Positions 22,894 through 30,937 of a DNA stretch of 31,292 nt are shown here, piece after piece. This DNA is from Bacteroidales bacterium (GTDB lineage Bacteria; Bacteroidota; Bacteroidia; Bacteroidales; NBLH01): the NCBI GenBank assembly GCA_021647685.1, contig JAKIUH010000006.1, forward strand, positions 1 to 31,292, in the 5' to 3' direction. The notes below the pieces were generated by a model. The model saw only the letters and a list, made by a program, of their open reading frames with translations, was not told the DNA's origin and did not search any database. Position 1 is the first letter of the stretch. Every line of letters begins with the position of its first letter. The translations under genes and the position numbers were made by a program.

Positions 22894-24345
22894 TCAGTTT
22901 ACTTCATTTTGAAGTTGTTTATCGTATTTTACTGACATAAATAAAAATGCCATACTCATATAAATAATAATTCCGGTAGGCATTTGCCCAAGAATACCAT
23001 TTCCGTAAGAGGCAAGCATAATACCGAAATAGCCCGAGACAAGAGCATTCATTTTTGCTCTCAGTAGTTCATTTTTTATTTTAGAAAAAACATAATATGA
23101 GCTTTTTAAAAGTATATAAAGCAATATTGTAAGATGCAGTATTAAACCCACAATACCCATTTCAGCCCATATGGCAACATACCAACTGTCAGTGGCAGTA
23201 TTTGCTAAAAATGTATTGGGAGAAAAACGTTTTCCCCAATTCCCAGCTGAACCTAATCCACCACCTATAGGTCGGGTAGCTAAATAAACCTTCAATTTTG
23301 CCTGATTATTAAGTCTTGTTTGTAAAGAAGGGTTGTTAGGGTCAAGCGCAGTACGGATACGTCTGATTTGATAATTGCTTTGTAAAATAGTTGTATATTT
23401 TAAAAATACAAATACAGAAACTCCTGCTAAAATTCCTAAAAGAACCAGTTTAATGTTTTTGCTTAAAATAAGATACAAGAAAAACCCAGCTGCGGGAACT
23501 GCTATTGCTCCTCTTGTACCGGAAATTAATAAACCATATAAACCAAGAAAACCGGCGAGATAATAAAAATTTCTCAGTTTTTTATTTGATTTCATATTCA
23601 GGGCAATAATTAGGAAAACAACTCCAGCATGCCCTTGAGCTGCACCAAATTGCCCGGCATCACTATAAAAAGAGAATATTCTAAGTTTACCAAACAGAAT
23701 ATGTGTTACGGCACCACCGGAATCTAGCCAAGCTTGTTCCCAAGGGTCAACTCCCCAAAAAAGTTGCATCATTCCTTTTAAAGAGCCTATAATCGAAAAA
23801 AGAGCCCACAATTTTAAAAATTTATCAAATTTTTTAACATCTTGAAATAGGATAAAAGTAAGGGGTATTGTTAACAACATATATAAACCAACTCCACGCA
23901 TTGCATAAAACCATGCAGTCCTACTGGCAGCTTCAGGATTTACTAATTGAAAAAGCACATATCCGTACCAAATAACAGCAAGAAGAGTTAAATCGCTTTT
24001 TGCCGGTGACCAATCAACCTTTTTATAAAAATTTTTAAATATTAAGCCCAAATATGTTAAAACAAGCAAACCATCAATAGTTAAACCTAAAGGTGCGGGT
24101 AAGTATCTTGTAATTCCCAAGGCAAAAAAGTTCATAATAAAAACAAAGATGAATCCTAAAAACGGTATATTAAAAACACGATTCAGGACAACGGCAGCAA
24201 CAGGTAATGCAATTGCGATTAAGCCGAACAGAATACCCTTTGTTGCAATCAGGTATGCCAAAATCAATGCAACAATCAATAAGCCTATAAAGTTTATTGG
24301 TTGTTTAAGTTTATCTGCACCATATTTTACATCAAAAGGGTTCAT
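22894..24345 (-). CDS. O-antigen ligase/Wzy-type polymerase, multi-pass membrane protein
   Basis: This encodes 483 residues, strongly hydrophobic, with about 11-13 membrane helices spread over the whole length. A long periplasmic loop at about 325-390 contains RPIGGGLGS and TDSWYVAIWAEMGIVG, typical of the O-antigen ligase/polymerase superfamily, as is the SGTRGAI motif near residue 275. In a Wzx/Wzy pathway this protein joins repeat units on the outer face of the inner membrane. Its ATG overlaps the stop of the flippase gene (TAATG), so the two are translationally coupled. Sequence cannot tell polymerase from ligase, but the neighbours (flippase, Wzc-like protein) favour polymerase. Confidence 0.87.
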   Translation of the reverse strand: MNPFDVKYGADKLKQPINFIGLLIVALILAYLIATKGILFGLIAIALPVAAVVLNRVFNIPFLGFIFVFIMNFFALGITRYLPAPLGLTIDGLLVLTYLGLIFKNFYKKVDWSPAKSDLTLLAVIWYGYVLFQLVNPEAASRTAWFYAMRGVGLYMLLTIPLTFILFQDVKKFDKFLKLWALFSIIGSLKGMMQLFWGVDPWEQAWLDSGGAVTHILFGKLRIFSFYSDAGQFGAAQGHAGVVFLIIALNMKSNKKLRNFYYLAGFLGLYGLLISGTRGAIAVPAAGFFLYLILSKNIKLVLLGILAGVSVFVFLKYTTILQSNYQIRRIRTALDPNNPSLQTRLNNQAKLKVYLATRPIGGGLGSAGNWGKRFSPNTFLANTATDSWYVAIWAEMGIVGLILHLTILLYILLKSSYYVFSKIKNELLRAKMNALVSGYFGIMLASYGNGILGQMPTGIIIYMSMAFLFMSVKYDKQLQNEVN

Positions 24346-25712
24346 TAATATCTTTGTTCTTTAATTATTTTCAATGATAAAAACTTGTTTATAAAAAACT
24401 TATAAAAATTTACTCCACTTATAACAAGTTGGAAAAAGTTAAGTTGTAGTTTCCTGTTTAAATAAAACCATCCTAGAGATACACCGGTTAAGGTAAATAA
24501 AACCGTTACTACAGCAACAGCAGTCAATGACTTAAAAGCAAATACCGCAATCAAATCGCCAACAATATTTGCGATCATCATTATCATAACTTTCAGGAAA
24601 TTTAATTTCGGGAGGTTTATACTGTCAAGTGCAACACCGCTTAGCCGGTCAATTGGTAAAAGAAGTGCGTAAATACAAAATATCCTGAAAATATTGCCCA
24701 ATAAAATTGCGGAGTCTTTATACTCGTTACCTCCTAAAATCCAAACAAATTTATTTGCAAAAATAAATCCTGCTATCAGAAGAGGAGTAAACAAAAAGCT
24801 AATAGCCCCTGAATAGGTATAAAATACATTTTTAAATTCTGCTAAATTATTTTTTAAGCCGGCACGCGACATTTTTGGGAAAGCCGTAGCCGTAAAACTT
24901 CGTAAAGGTATTTCTAATATTTCAACAAATTTTAGAGGTATAGCATACAATGCCACAGCCGCCGGACCTAAAAAGGGACTTAAGCCTATGATAAAAGCAT
25001 CGGCACTACGCAATAAACTACTCCCGATAGCGGTTCCAATTGAAAACTTGCCAAAATTTAATATTTTTTTACTTACTTGTATGCTAGCTTTTTGAATATA
25101 CAATAAACCGTCCCAGCCTTTAATAAAGCTATATACAGACGCAATTAAATTGCTAAAAATATTAGCGATAATTATTTCTTTAAGCCCAAAATTAAAGAAC
25201 AACTTATTGATAACTAAAAACAGAACAAAACTTGCCACATTAATAGCTCTTAAAAAAAGAATTTTATCAAATTTTTGCTCTGCTTGTAATAAAGATAATG
25301 CATTATTCCAAGATAAATTAGAAATTGCCAGAAAAGGATAAAAAAGTAAAAAATATTGATATCCTGAGTTTTGTAAACTATCTGAGAATAAAAAGTAGAG
25401 TATGTAGAGTATTAGAACTATTACAAAAACCTGAACAATTCCTATAAGCATGCTGGTAGCTATAAAACTTTGTTTTTCGTATTTGTCAATACCTGAAATA
25501 AAACGTACAACTGCTGTTCTTGTTAATCCAAAACGGAGTAAATCAATAAGCGTTGCAATGGTGATATAAATTATCCATTGACCAAAATCAAAAAGGCTCA
25601 GACTACGGGTAAGTAAAAGAAATGCAATAAAACCTAAAGCTGCAAAAACAACATTTCCAAATAATGATATGAAATTGTCTTCTTTTACTATTTTTATTAT
25701 TAGGTTTTTCAT
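24345..25712 (-). CDS. Wzx-type polysaccharide flippase (MOP superfamily)
   Basis: This encodes 455 residues with about 12-14 membrane helices. The N-terminal part contains ARTxxxFDFGQW-like features (SLSLFDFGQWIIYI) typical of polysaccharide-transporter members of the MOP superfamily (PST/RfbX). Its role is to flip the lipid-linked repeat unit across the inner membrane. It lies 31 bp after the Wzc-like gene and overlaps the polymerase gene by one base (TAATG). Length and hydrophobic pattern are normal for the family. No sign of damage is seen. Confidence 0.9.
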   Translation of the reverse strand: MKNLIIKIVKEDNFISLFGNVVFAALGFIAFLLLTRSLSLFDFGQWIIYITIATLIDLLRFGLTRTAVVRFISGIDKYEKQSFIATSMLIGIVQVFVIVLILYILYFLFSDSLQNSGYQYFLLFYPFLAISNLSWNNALSLLQAEQKFDKILFLRAINVASFVLFLVINKLFFNFGLKEIIIANIFSNLIASVYSFIKGWDGLLYIQKASIQVSKKILNFGKFSIGTAIGSSLLRSADAFIIGLSPFLGPAAVALYAIPLKFVEILEIPLRSFTATAFPKMSRAGLKNNLAEFKNVFYTYSGAISFLFTPLLIAGFIFANKFVWILGGNEYKDSAILLGNIFRIFCIYALLLPIDRLSGVALDSINLPKLNFLKVMIMMIANIVGDLIAVFAFKSLTAVAVVTVLFTLTGVSLGWFYLNRKLQLNFFQLVISGVNFYKFFINKFLSLKIIKEQRY

Positions 25713-25743
25713 TGCAAATAAATATTTTTATTGCTTTTATTAT

Positions 25744-27981
25744 TTAATATTCTTCCGATTCAATTTTTTTAACATAGTAAAACTGACGTTTCAAAATTCT
25801 TTTTATCATAACCCGCAATTTACTACGTCTCTTAGGCAGTTCACCAATAATTTGTTCAATAACAGGTAGTTCAACTCCATTTAAGATTATTTCCGGGCTT
25901 AAATGATTTATTGCTTTTTGAATTCTTTTTAAGGATGCAGTGTCTGCTTCTGACCAAGGGCGATTAGCACGACATACCATATAAGCATCATCCATTGTTG
26001 CCAGTAGTTCTATTGGATATGGACTTTTATTTATACCCGGAATAACCACAAAAACATAATCATAATCATTAGGATTACAAAAATCATTAAATAATACCAT
26101 ATCCTCAACGGACTTAATATTCATAAGGCTTTTATCGTTGGCAAAAGCATCTGAATCAACTTCTTGATAAAATTTTTCGTTTGATTTAGTAACACTTGTC
26201 AACAATAGAACTTTATAATTAAGCTCTCTAAGCATCTGAACAATTCGTGAAGCCAACATTGTTTTACCATCAAAGTTACGTGTACTAAAGAATAGTACTT
26301 TGTATGGTTTTTTTTCTTTATTAAATTGTTTTTGTCTGATATTTTGAACAAGTAATTCGGTAGTCCGGTTTACAATAAAATTATAATCTATATGAGCTGT
26401 TTTTTTATTTTTAACAATTAGCGGATAAACGCCAACCACTTTTAAGTTTGTAAGCTTTTCTATGTTATAGGGTGTTTTAATATTCACATCTAAATACTCC
26501 AAAGCAATAATTAAAAATAAAACAATTACAAAGCCTGCAATTCCACCAATAGCTACAAGAAATTTCCGTTTTGAAGGTAGGGGTTCAATAGGATAGAAAG
26601 GTTTGTCAATAATCTTTATATTTGATGACAATTCAAGGTTTTGTTGTTTCAATTTTGCCAATGATAAACTGTGCAATAAAGAGAGGTATTCTCTTTCGGC
26701 AATACTAATTTCACGTTCAAGACGCTTAATGGTAGCACCTAAAGGAGCAAATATTTCATATATTTTTTTAAATTCGTTACGTCTTTTATTAAGTATTACA
26801 ATCCTGGCTTTGCTTTCTTCATAGCTAATTACATTTTTGAGCCAATCTTCAAGAATTTTTTCAGAAGGTAGCCCTGCTATGCTATTTTCACTAAGATATA
26901 ATGAATTTACCGCTTGGGTAAGCTCACCTTTTAATTTTTCAGCGCTAACTCTTAAAGCAAGGAGTTGTTTATTTACATCATTACTAAGGGTATCATTAAC
27001 AGAAGCTGTTTCGAGAAGAGTGATTTTAGAGGTGATTTTAGAAAGCTCATCTCTTTTTTTCATAATATTATCACTGTACAATTTAAGATGCTGGTTTGAG
27101 TTTAGTTTTGATTCCAAATTTTTAATTACTGCTTCTGCTGCATATAATTTCATTTGTTCTCTTTGATATTCCAAATCCAGGTTTTCTTTTTGAGAGGCTA
27201 TATATTTCGTTTGTTCATAGTAATTTATAATATTATTTTTTCGATTAAACTTTAATAATTCATCTTCGGCATTTTTTAATCTTTTTTCAGAAACAGCCAA
27301 TTGTTTTTCAAAATACCTAACCACATCAGCAGTTTGATTTTGTTTAATTTTTGTATAATTCTTTACAATAGCATCTTCTAAAATTATTAAAGTTTGTTGG
27401 CAAATACCGGGATCATCGCACTCATACGAAATTTCCAGTAAATCACTATTTTGGTATCTTTTAATGGCTATTTTGCTAATAGCCTCAATACTGTAATGTT
27501 CATCTTCTTCGTTGTTTAAAAGCCGGTATAAGTAATTAGTATCATTTCTATTTAAATACTCATATAATCGTAATAAGCTTATTTCAATAGAGTTTGTATC
27601 AATTAAACTTTTAACATCCTCAGGAACTGAATTATGTAATTCATAATAATTTTTTTCTGAAATATATTGTGGGTTGGGACTCTTCAATATCATGTTTTGA
27701 GCAAATAATTTAAGAGCAACCTCTGTTAAATTACTTCTTGATTTAATAATATTAATAAAATTATCAAAAGCATTATTTACAGCAAAAAAGTCAATGCGTG
27801 AATTACTTTGCGACTCGATAGAGTAGCCCGAAGCAATACCTGTATAAATAACCGTATTTGAATAATACCGTTCTTCTTCGTTTTCGGTAAGAATAAAAAC
27901 GGTAACTGCCATTATAATTGGTACTACAATCAGCACAAATGAATTTTTTACCAGCAGTCTTATGAAATCAATAATGCTCAC
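25744..27981 (-). CDS. Wzc-like chain-length protein with a degenerate tyrosine-kinase domain
   Basis: This encodes 745 residues. Layout: a membrane helix at 14-31, a periplasmic Wzz-type region with long coiled coils (about 215-450), a second membrane helix at 474-495 after a Pro-rich segment (PFYPIEPLPS), and a cytoplasmic BY-kinase-like domain at about 540-715. The P-loop reads STRNFDGKT (566-574), keeping GKT but losing the usual PGEGK. The Walker A-prime region reads VLLLTSVTK (591-599), where the conserved Asp are gone. The Walker B region reads VFVVIPG (643-649) without its Asp. Only a few C-terminal Tyr remain (YY 735-736, Y745). The protein likely still sets chain length and organises export but probably cannot phosphorylate itself. 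It is 7 bp from the TolC-like gene. Confidence 0.88.
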   Translation of the reverse strand: MSIIDFIRLLVKNSFVLIVVPIIMAVTVFILTENEEERYYSNTVIYTGIASGYSIESQSNSRIDFFAVNNAFDNFINIIKSRSNLTEVALKLFAQNMILKSPNPQYISEKNYYELHNSVPEDVKSLIDTNSIEISLLRLYEYLNRNDTNYLYRLLNNEEDEHYSIEAISKIAIKRYQNSDLLEISYECDDPGICQQTLIILEDAIVKNYTKIKQNQTADVVRYFEKQLAVSEKRLKNAEDELLKFNRKNNIINYYEQTKYIASQKENLDLEYQREQMKLYAAEAVIKNLESKLNSNQHLKLYSDNIMKKRDELSKITSKITLLETASVNDTLSNDVNKQLLALRVSAEKLKGELTQAVNSLYLSENSIAGLPSEKILEDWLKNVISYEESKARIVILNKRRNEFKKIYEIFAPLGATIKRLEREISIAEREYLSLLHSLSLAKLKQQNLELSSNIKIIDKPFYPIEPLPSKRKFLVAIGGIAGFVIVLFLIIALEYLDVNIKTPYNIEKLTNLKVVGVYPLIVKNKKTAHIDYNFIVNRTTELLVQNIRQKQFNKEKKPYKVLFFSTRNFDGKTMLASRIVQMLRELNYKVLLLTSVTKSNEKFYQEVDSDAFANDKSLMNIKSVEDMVLFNDFCNPNDYDYVFVVIPGINKSPYPIELLATMDDAYMVCRANRPWSEADTASLKRIQKAINHLSPEIILNGVELPVIEQIIGELPKRRSKLRVMIKRILKRQFYYVKKIESEEY

Positions 27982-27988
27982 GATTTAA

Positions 27989-28843
27989 TTATTTTATATT
28001 TAATTTAATACCACAAGTTTTTTCCAGTAAACTGAGTGATTTATAAAAGTTATTTTTTTCTTTTTCTAAATCTATTTTAGCTTTTGTTTGTATTCCTTGT
28101 ATTAGAACTAACTCCGAGAGTTTCATCTGACCTGATTTAAACTTTTGTTCACTCATAGCAAGTTGTAGGTTTATTGAATTTAAATTATCATTTCTCAATA
28201 TCAGTATTTTTCGGGCAAGAAGTACATCTGAATACTGTTCGACAACCAGATTAACCAATTGATCAATCATTTGTTTTTTTTCAAAACGCACCTGTTCCAG
28301 TTCTTTTTGTCCAATATTTATTTCATTATTCCTGTTATATATTGAATAAACGGGCAAATTTACAAATACCCCTACTGAATATCTTGACTGCTGCCCTGTT
28401 GTTATTGCACCTAAGGTATTTAAACCATCAGAATAAGTATTTAGCGCATAATTATCATAGGTACCGTATTGGATTGATGAACCCAGGCTTATATATTTAC
28501 TCCAATTTCTTTTTAAAGACTTATTTTTCATTTCTCTGATATCTATCTCCGCATCGTATTGTTTTAGTAATGGTGAGTGCTCTTTTGCTTCTTCTATAAG
28601 AACATTAAGCGGAGGTAAAAAATCCTTGTGTAATAGTATATCAGAAACTAAACTGTCAGAGTTTTGTGAAAAAGCAAACAAATTAAAAAGCATTGTAAAA
28701 CAGCATACTAAAAATAATTTTAGCGATATTTTATTTATCTCTCTAATGAATTTATTATTGTAATTTTTAAAAATTACATTATGTTGAATTGGTTTTATAT
28801 TCATTTTTAGATATTTAAGCGTTTTACAATTTACTTTATACAT
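27989..28843 (-). CDS. Half-size TolC-family outer-membrane protein
   Basis: This encodes 284 residues. A long basic N-terminal region leads into a signal peptide at about 40-60 (LKLFLVCCFTMLFNLFAFSQ). The mature part has one set of TolC-type elements: LNVLIEEAKEHSPLLKQYDAE, a central beta stretch (SLGSSIQYG ... VGVFVNLPVYS), then helices ending in KFKSGQMKLSELV. Normal TolC/OEP proteins have two such repeats and more than 400 residues; only one is present. The stop is clean, and the Wzc-like gene follows after 7 bp, so it is not cut by an obvious frameshift. An alternative start at 28804 would shorten the N-terminus by 13 residues. In this locus it may form the outer-membrane part of the exporter. 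Confidence 0.75.
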   Translation of the reverse strand: MYKVNCKTLKYLKMNIKPIQHNVIFKNYNNKFIREINKISLKLFLVCCFTMLFNLFAFSQNSDSLVSDILLHKDFLPPLNVLIEEAKEHSPLLKQYDAEIDIREMKNKSLKRNWSKYISLGSSIQYGTYDNYALNTYSDGLNTLGAITTGQQSRYSVGVFVNLPVYSIYNRNNEINIGQKELEQVRFEKKQMIDQLVNLVVEQYSDVLLARKILILRNDNLNSINLQLAMSEQKFKSGQMKLSELVLIQGIQTKAKIDLEKEKNNFYKSLSLLEKTCGIKLNIK

Positions 28844-28859
28844 TTTTAAATTTATCTTC

Positions 28860-30053
28860 CTATACCGTTTCAGATTGAAAAAGTGCAGGAATGGTCATAA
28901 AAATCAGTTTCAAATCAAAAAGGAAAGATGATTTTCTAGCATAATAATTATCCAGTTGTTTACGCTCCTCAGCAGACATGCTACCGGATTTTCCGCGTTT
29001 TTTAACTTGCCACAAACCGGTTAAGCCAGCCGGTGCCAAAAATCGCTCACTCCATTCATCGGTAGTAAGTAGTTCTGCTTCATACAAAGGCAAAGGACGG
29101 TTACCTACAATTGACATATCGCCTTTTAAAACATTAATTAACTGCGGTAGTTCATCAATACTTGTATTGCGAATAAATTTTCCAACTTTTGTTATTCGAG
29201 GATCATTTTCAATTTTAATAAATGTTGATTTTATTTTATTCTTTTTAGATTTCAAATAATGATTTTCACACACCTCATACCCGTCGATATATAAAATAGG
29301 TGAACAAGGATGTCCTAATTTTTCACATTGAGGACAAGTTTCTCCAGTGGTTTCACTAATAACTTCTTGTGCATATTGGTTACTGTTTTTTACTTCTTTT
29401 AATTTAGCATCAGCTCCTTCATACATAGAGCGGAATTTATAAAAATCAAAAATTTTATAGCCTCTTCCCACTCTTTTAGATACATAGAAAATACTCCCTT
29501 TTGATTCAAGCTTAATTAATATCATAACAATTAAGAGTAAGGGACTTAATAATATAAGTGCAGTAGAAGCCACAACAATGTCAAATAGCCTTTTTGACCA
29601 ATGAAGTTTATATTTTTCCTGTCTTTTTATCTTATTATGTTTTCTAATTCTTTTTATTTCAGAAAGAAATTTTATTCTTTTATAAACCGTATCTGCATAT
29701 AAAGGAACAACATATACATCATCAATGCCGGTTTTTAAAGCAGTTTTTATGATGTCTTTATCGTATTTTTCAAGAAGCAAAAAGAAAATTATTTTAGCCG
29801 ATTTACTGTTTTTATGTAAATTCTCAAAATATTCAATGCCTGTAAAATTCTTTAAATTTAAATCACAGATGATTGCATGAACTTTCTCCTTTTTCAGAAA
29901 AGAAGATGCAGCAAAAGCTTCTGTAAATTTATACATTTTAAAACGCTTATCATTGTATAGAGCAGCAATTTTATTGCTGTCAGAACCAAGATATACTATT
30001 TTTAGTAGTTCATTTGTTTCCATAAAGCAGTTGTTTTTTTGTTTAATTATCAT
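28860..30053 (-). CDS. Initiating sugar transferase with N-terminal receiver-like domain
   Basis: This encodes 397 residues (an alternative start at 30023 removes 10). Residues 15-135 have a receiver-like fold: IVYLGSDSNK, AIICDLNL with D64 at the phospho-acceptor place, FTGIEYFENL, and IDDVYVVPLYAD. The acidic pair, the Thr and the Lys of true receivers are missing. A membrane helix at 157-181 follows, then the bacterial sugar transferase domain: SKRVGRGYKIFDFYKFRSM, NDPRITKVGKFIRNTSIDELPQ in pieces around 283-304 with catalytic D300/E301, and GNRPLP. Between them is an insertion with four Cys (C240, C243, C250, C262) that may bind metal. The enzyme transfers a sugar-phosphate to undecaprenyl phosphate, starting the repeat unit. 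The stand-alone receiver gene is 89 bp upstream. Confidence 0.9.
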   Translation of the reverse strand: MIIKQKNNCFMETNELLKIVYLGSDSNKIAALYNDKRFKMYKFTEAFAASSFLKKEKVHAIICDLNLKNFTGIEYFENLHKNSKSAKIIFFLLLEKYDKDIIKTALKTGIDDVYVVPLYADTVYKRIKFLSEIKRIRKHNKIKRQEKYKLHWSKRLFDIVVASTALILLSPLLLIVMILIKLESKGSIFYVSKRVGRGYKIFDFYKFRSMYEGADAKLKEVKNSNQYAQEVISETTGETCPQCEKLGHPCSPILYIDGYEVCENHYLKSKKNKIKSTFIKIENDPRITKVGKFIRNTSIDELPQLINVLKGDMSIVGNRPLPLYEAELLTTDEWSERFLAPAGLTGLWQVKKRGKSGSMSAEERKQLDNYYARKSSFLFDLKLIFMTIPALFQSETV

Positions 30054-30142
30054 TTAAATACAGTTTATACTTTTATAGTTCACTTCTTCATATTTACCGT
30101 CCCTGATTTGCCGTAGAATATTTCGTAATGTGAACACTACTG

Positions 30143-30532
30143 TCAATTTTGCACATATTGATTCATTCGTTCAAAAATATTATTCACTTTTAAAACAAGT
30201 TCTTCCGGATTAAAAGGCTTTACTAAATAATCTGTTACACCAAGCTTTAGAAATTTAACCCGAACTTTACTTTCGTCTATACTGGAAAGCATGATAACAG
30301 GTATATCTTTCAAAAATCCGGTTGATTTAACCTGCTCTAAAAACTCAAAACCATCCATTTTGGGCATTTGAATATCCGAAATGATTAAGTCCGGAATATA
30401 TCCCTGCTGCATACTTAAAAATGCATCCAGCCCATTTTCTTCAAGTCGTACATTATAAAACTGTCCGAGAAATCTTTTAATTAATTTTCTCATCATAAGC
30501 GTATCATCCACAACTAAAATATTCTTTTCCAT
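30143..30532 (-). CDS. Stand-alone response-regulator receiver (CheY-like)
   Basis: This encodes 129 residues forming one receiver domain and nothing else. All active-site parts are present: VVDDT acidic pair, phospho-acceptor in ISDIQMPKMDG (about D55), the Ser in IMLSSID, and Lys in LVKPFNPEE. It has no output domain, so it must act by binding a partner, for example the receiver-like sugar transferase encoded next or a kinase. It is the first gene after the 405-bp region with three dyad sites, and it heads the polysaccharide operon. Confidence 0.93.
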   Translation of the reverse strand: MEKNILVVDDTLMMRKLIKRFLGQFYNVRLEENGLDAFLSMQQGYIPDLIISDIQMPKMDGFEFLEQVKSTGFLKDIPVIMLSSIDESKVRVKFLKLGVTDYLVKPFNPEELVLKVNNIFERMNQYVQN

Positions 30533-30598
30533 AGCTTTAATTTTTAAATTAGTATTTAACCATATTTGAAAGACAATTATTTATTTCTTTCTCATATA

Positions 30599-30606
30599 CA
30601 AAATTA
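30599..30606 (-). promoter_or_regulatory. -7 element (TAATTTTG) of the receiver/polysaccharide operon
   Basis: This is an exact TAnnTTTG match about 67 bp before the start codon at 30532. No -33 TTTG is present. Dyad site D2 begins 60 bp upstream and D1 begins 22 bp upstream. Confidence 0.5.
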
Positions 30607-30628
30607 AGCTAAGATAAACACCTGTTTT

Positions 30629-30734
30629 AGGGAGCAAAAACCTATAATTTTACTTATATAAATAATTGAGTATTTTTACCTATATTACCGGTTGGATATA
30701 AAAAGCAGACAATAAAATTGAGTGCAAGCACCTA
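30629..30734. promoter_or_regulatory. Cluster of three dyad sites (D1-D3)
   Basis: D2 (30667-30682, TGAGT-N6-ACCTA) and D3 (30719-30734, TGAGT-N6-ACCTA) share half sites and flanks (TTGAGT before, TAT after) and start 52 bp apart. D1 (30629-30644) keeps only the ACCTA half with the TATAATT flank. All three read ACCTA on the plus strand, opposite to sites B and C relative to their genes. Confidence 0.5.
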
Positions 30735-30937
30735 TATTTATACAAATACAGGCAAAGGAATTGCCCGAATAATTCAATAAAATTTAATATCTTTTACATC
30801 AAAAATACAAAAAATATTAATATCAAAGACTAACTAATACTGTTTTTTTATACTATATATATGCAAGGCTTAGTTTGCAGCAAGAGAAAACTGCTGCTAA
30901 TATTCAAGAAAAGGGGGAACTTAGAAACGATGAGGAA

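Larger units (their letters stand above)
30533..30937. other. 405-bp regulatory region before the polysaccharide operon
   Basis: No gene is supported. It holds a TAATTTTG -7 element (30599-30606) and three dyad-type sites (30629-30734). Near its right end an imperfect inverted repeat (GCAGC/GCTGC, 30877-30897) follows the upstream receiver gene, but it has no T run and is a poor terminator candidate. Confidence 0.6.

Noticed and set aside
30877..30897. Terminator after the edge receiver gene
   Set aside because: The inverted repeat has only 5 bp and an 11-nt loop, with no T run on the minus strand.
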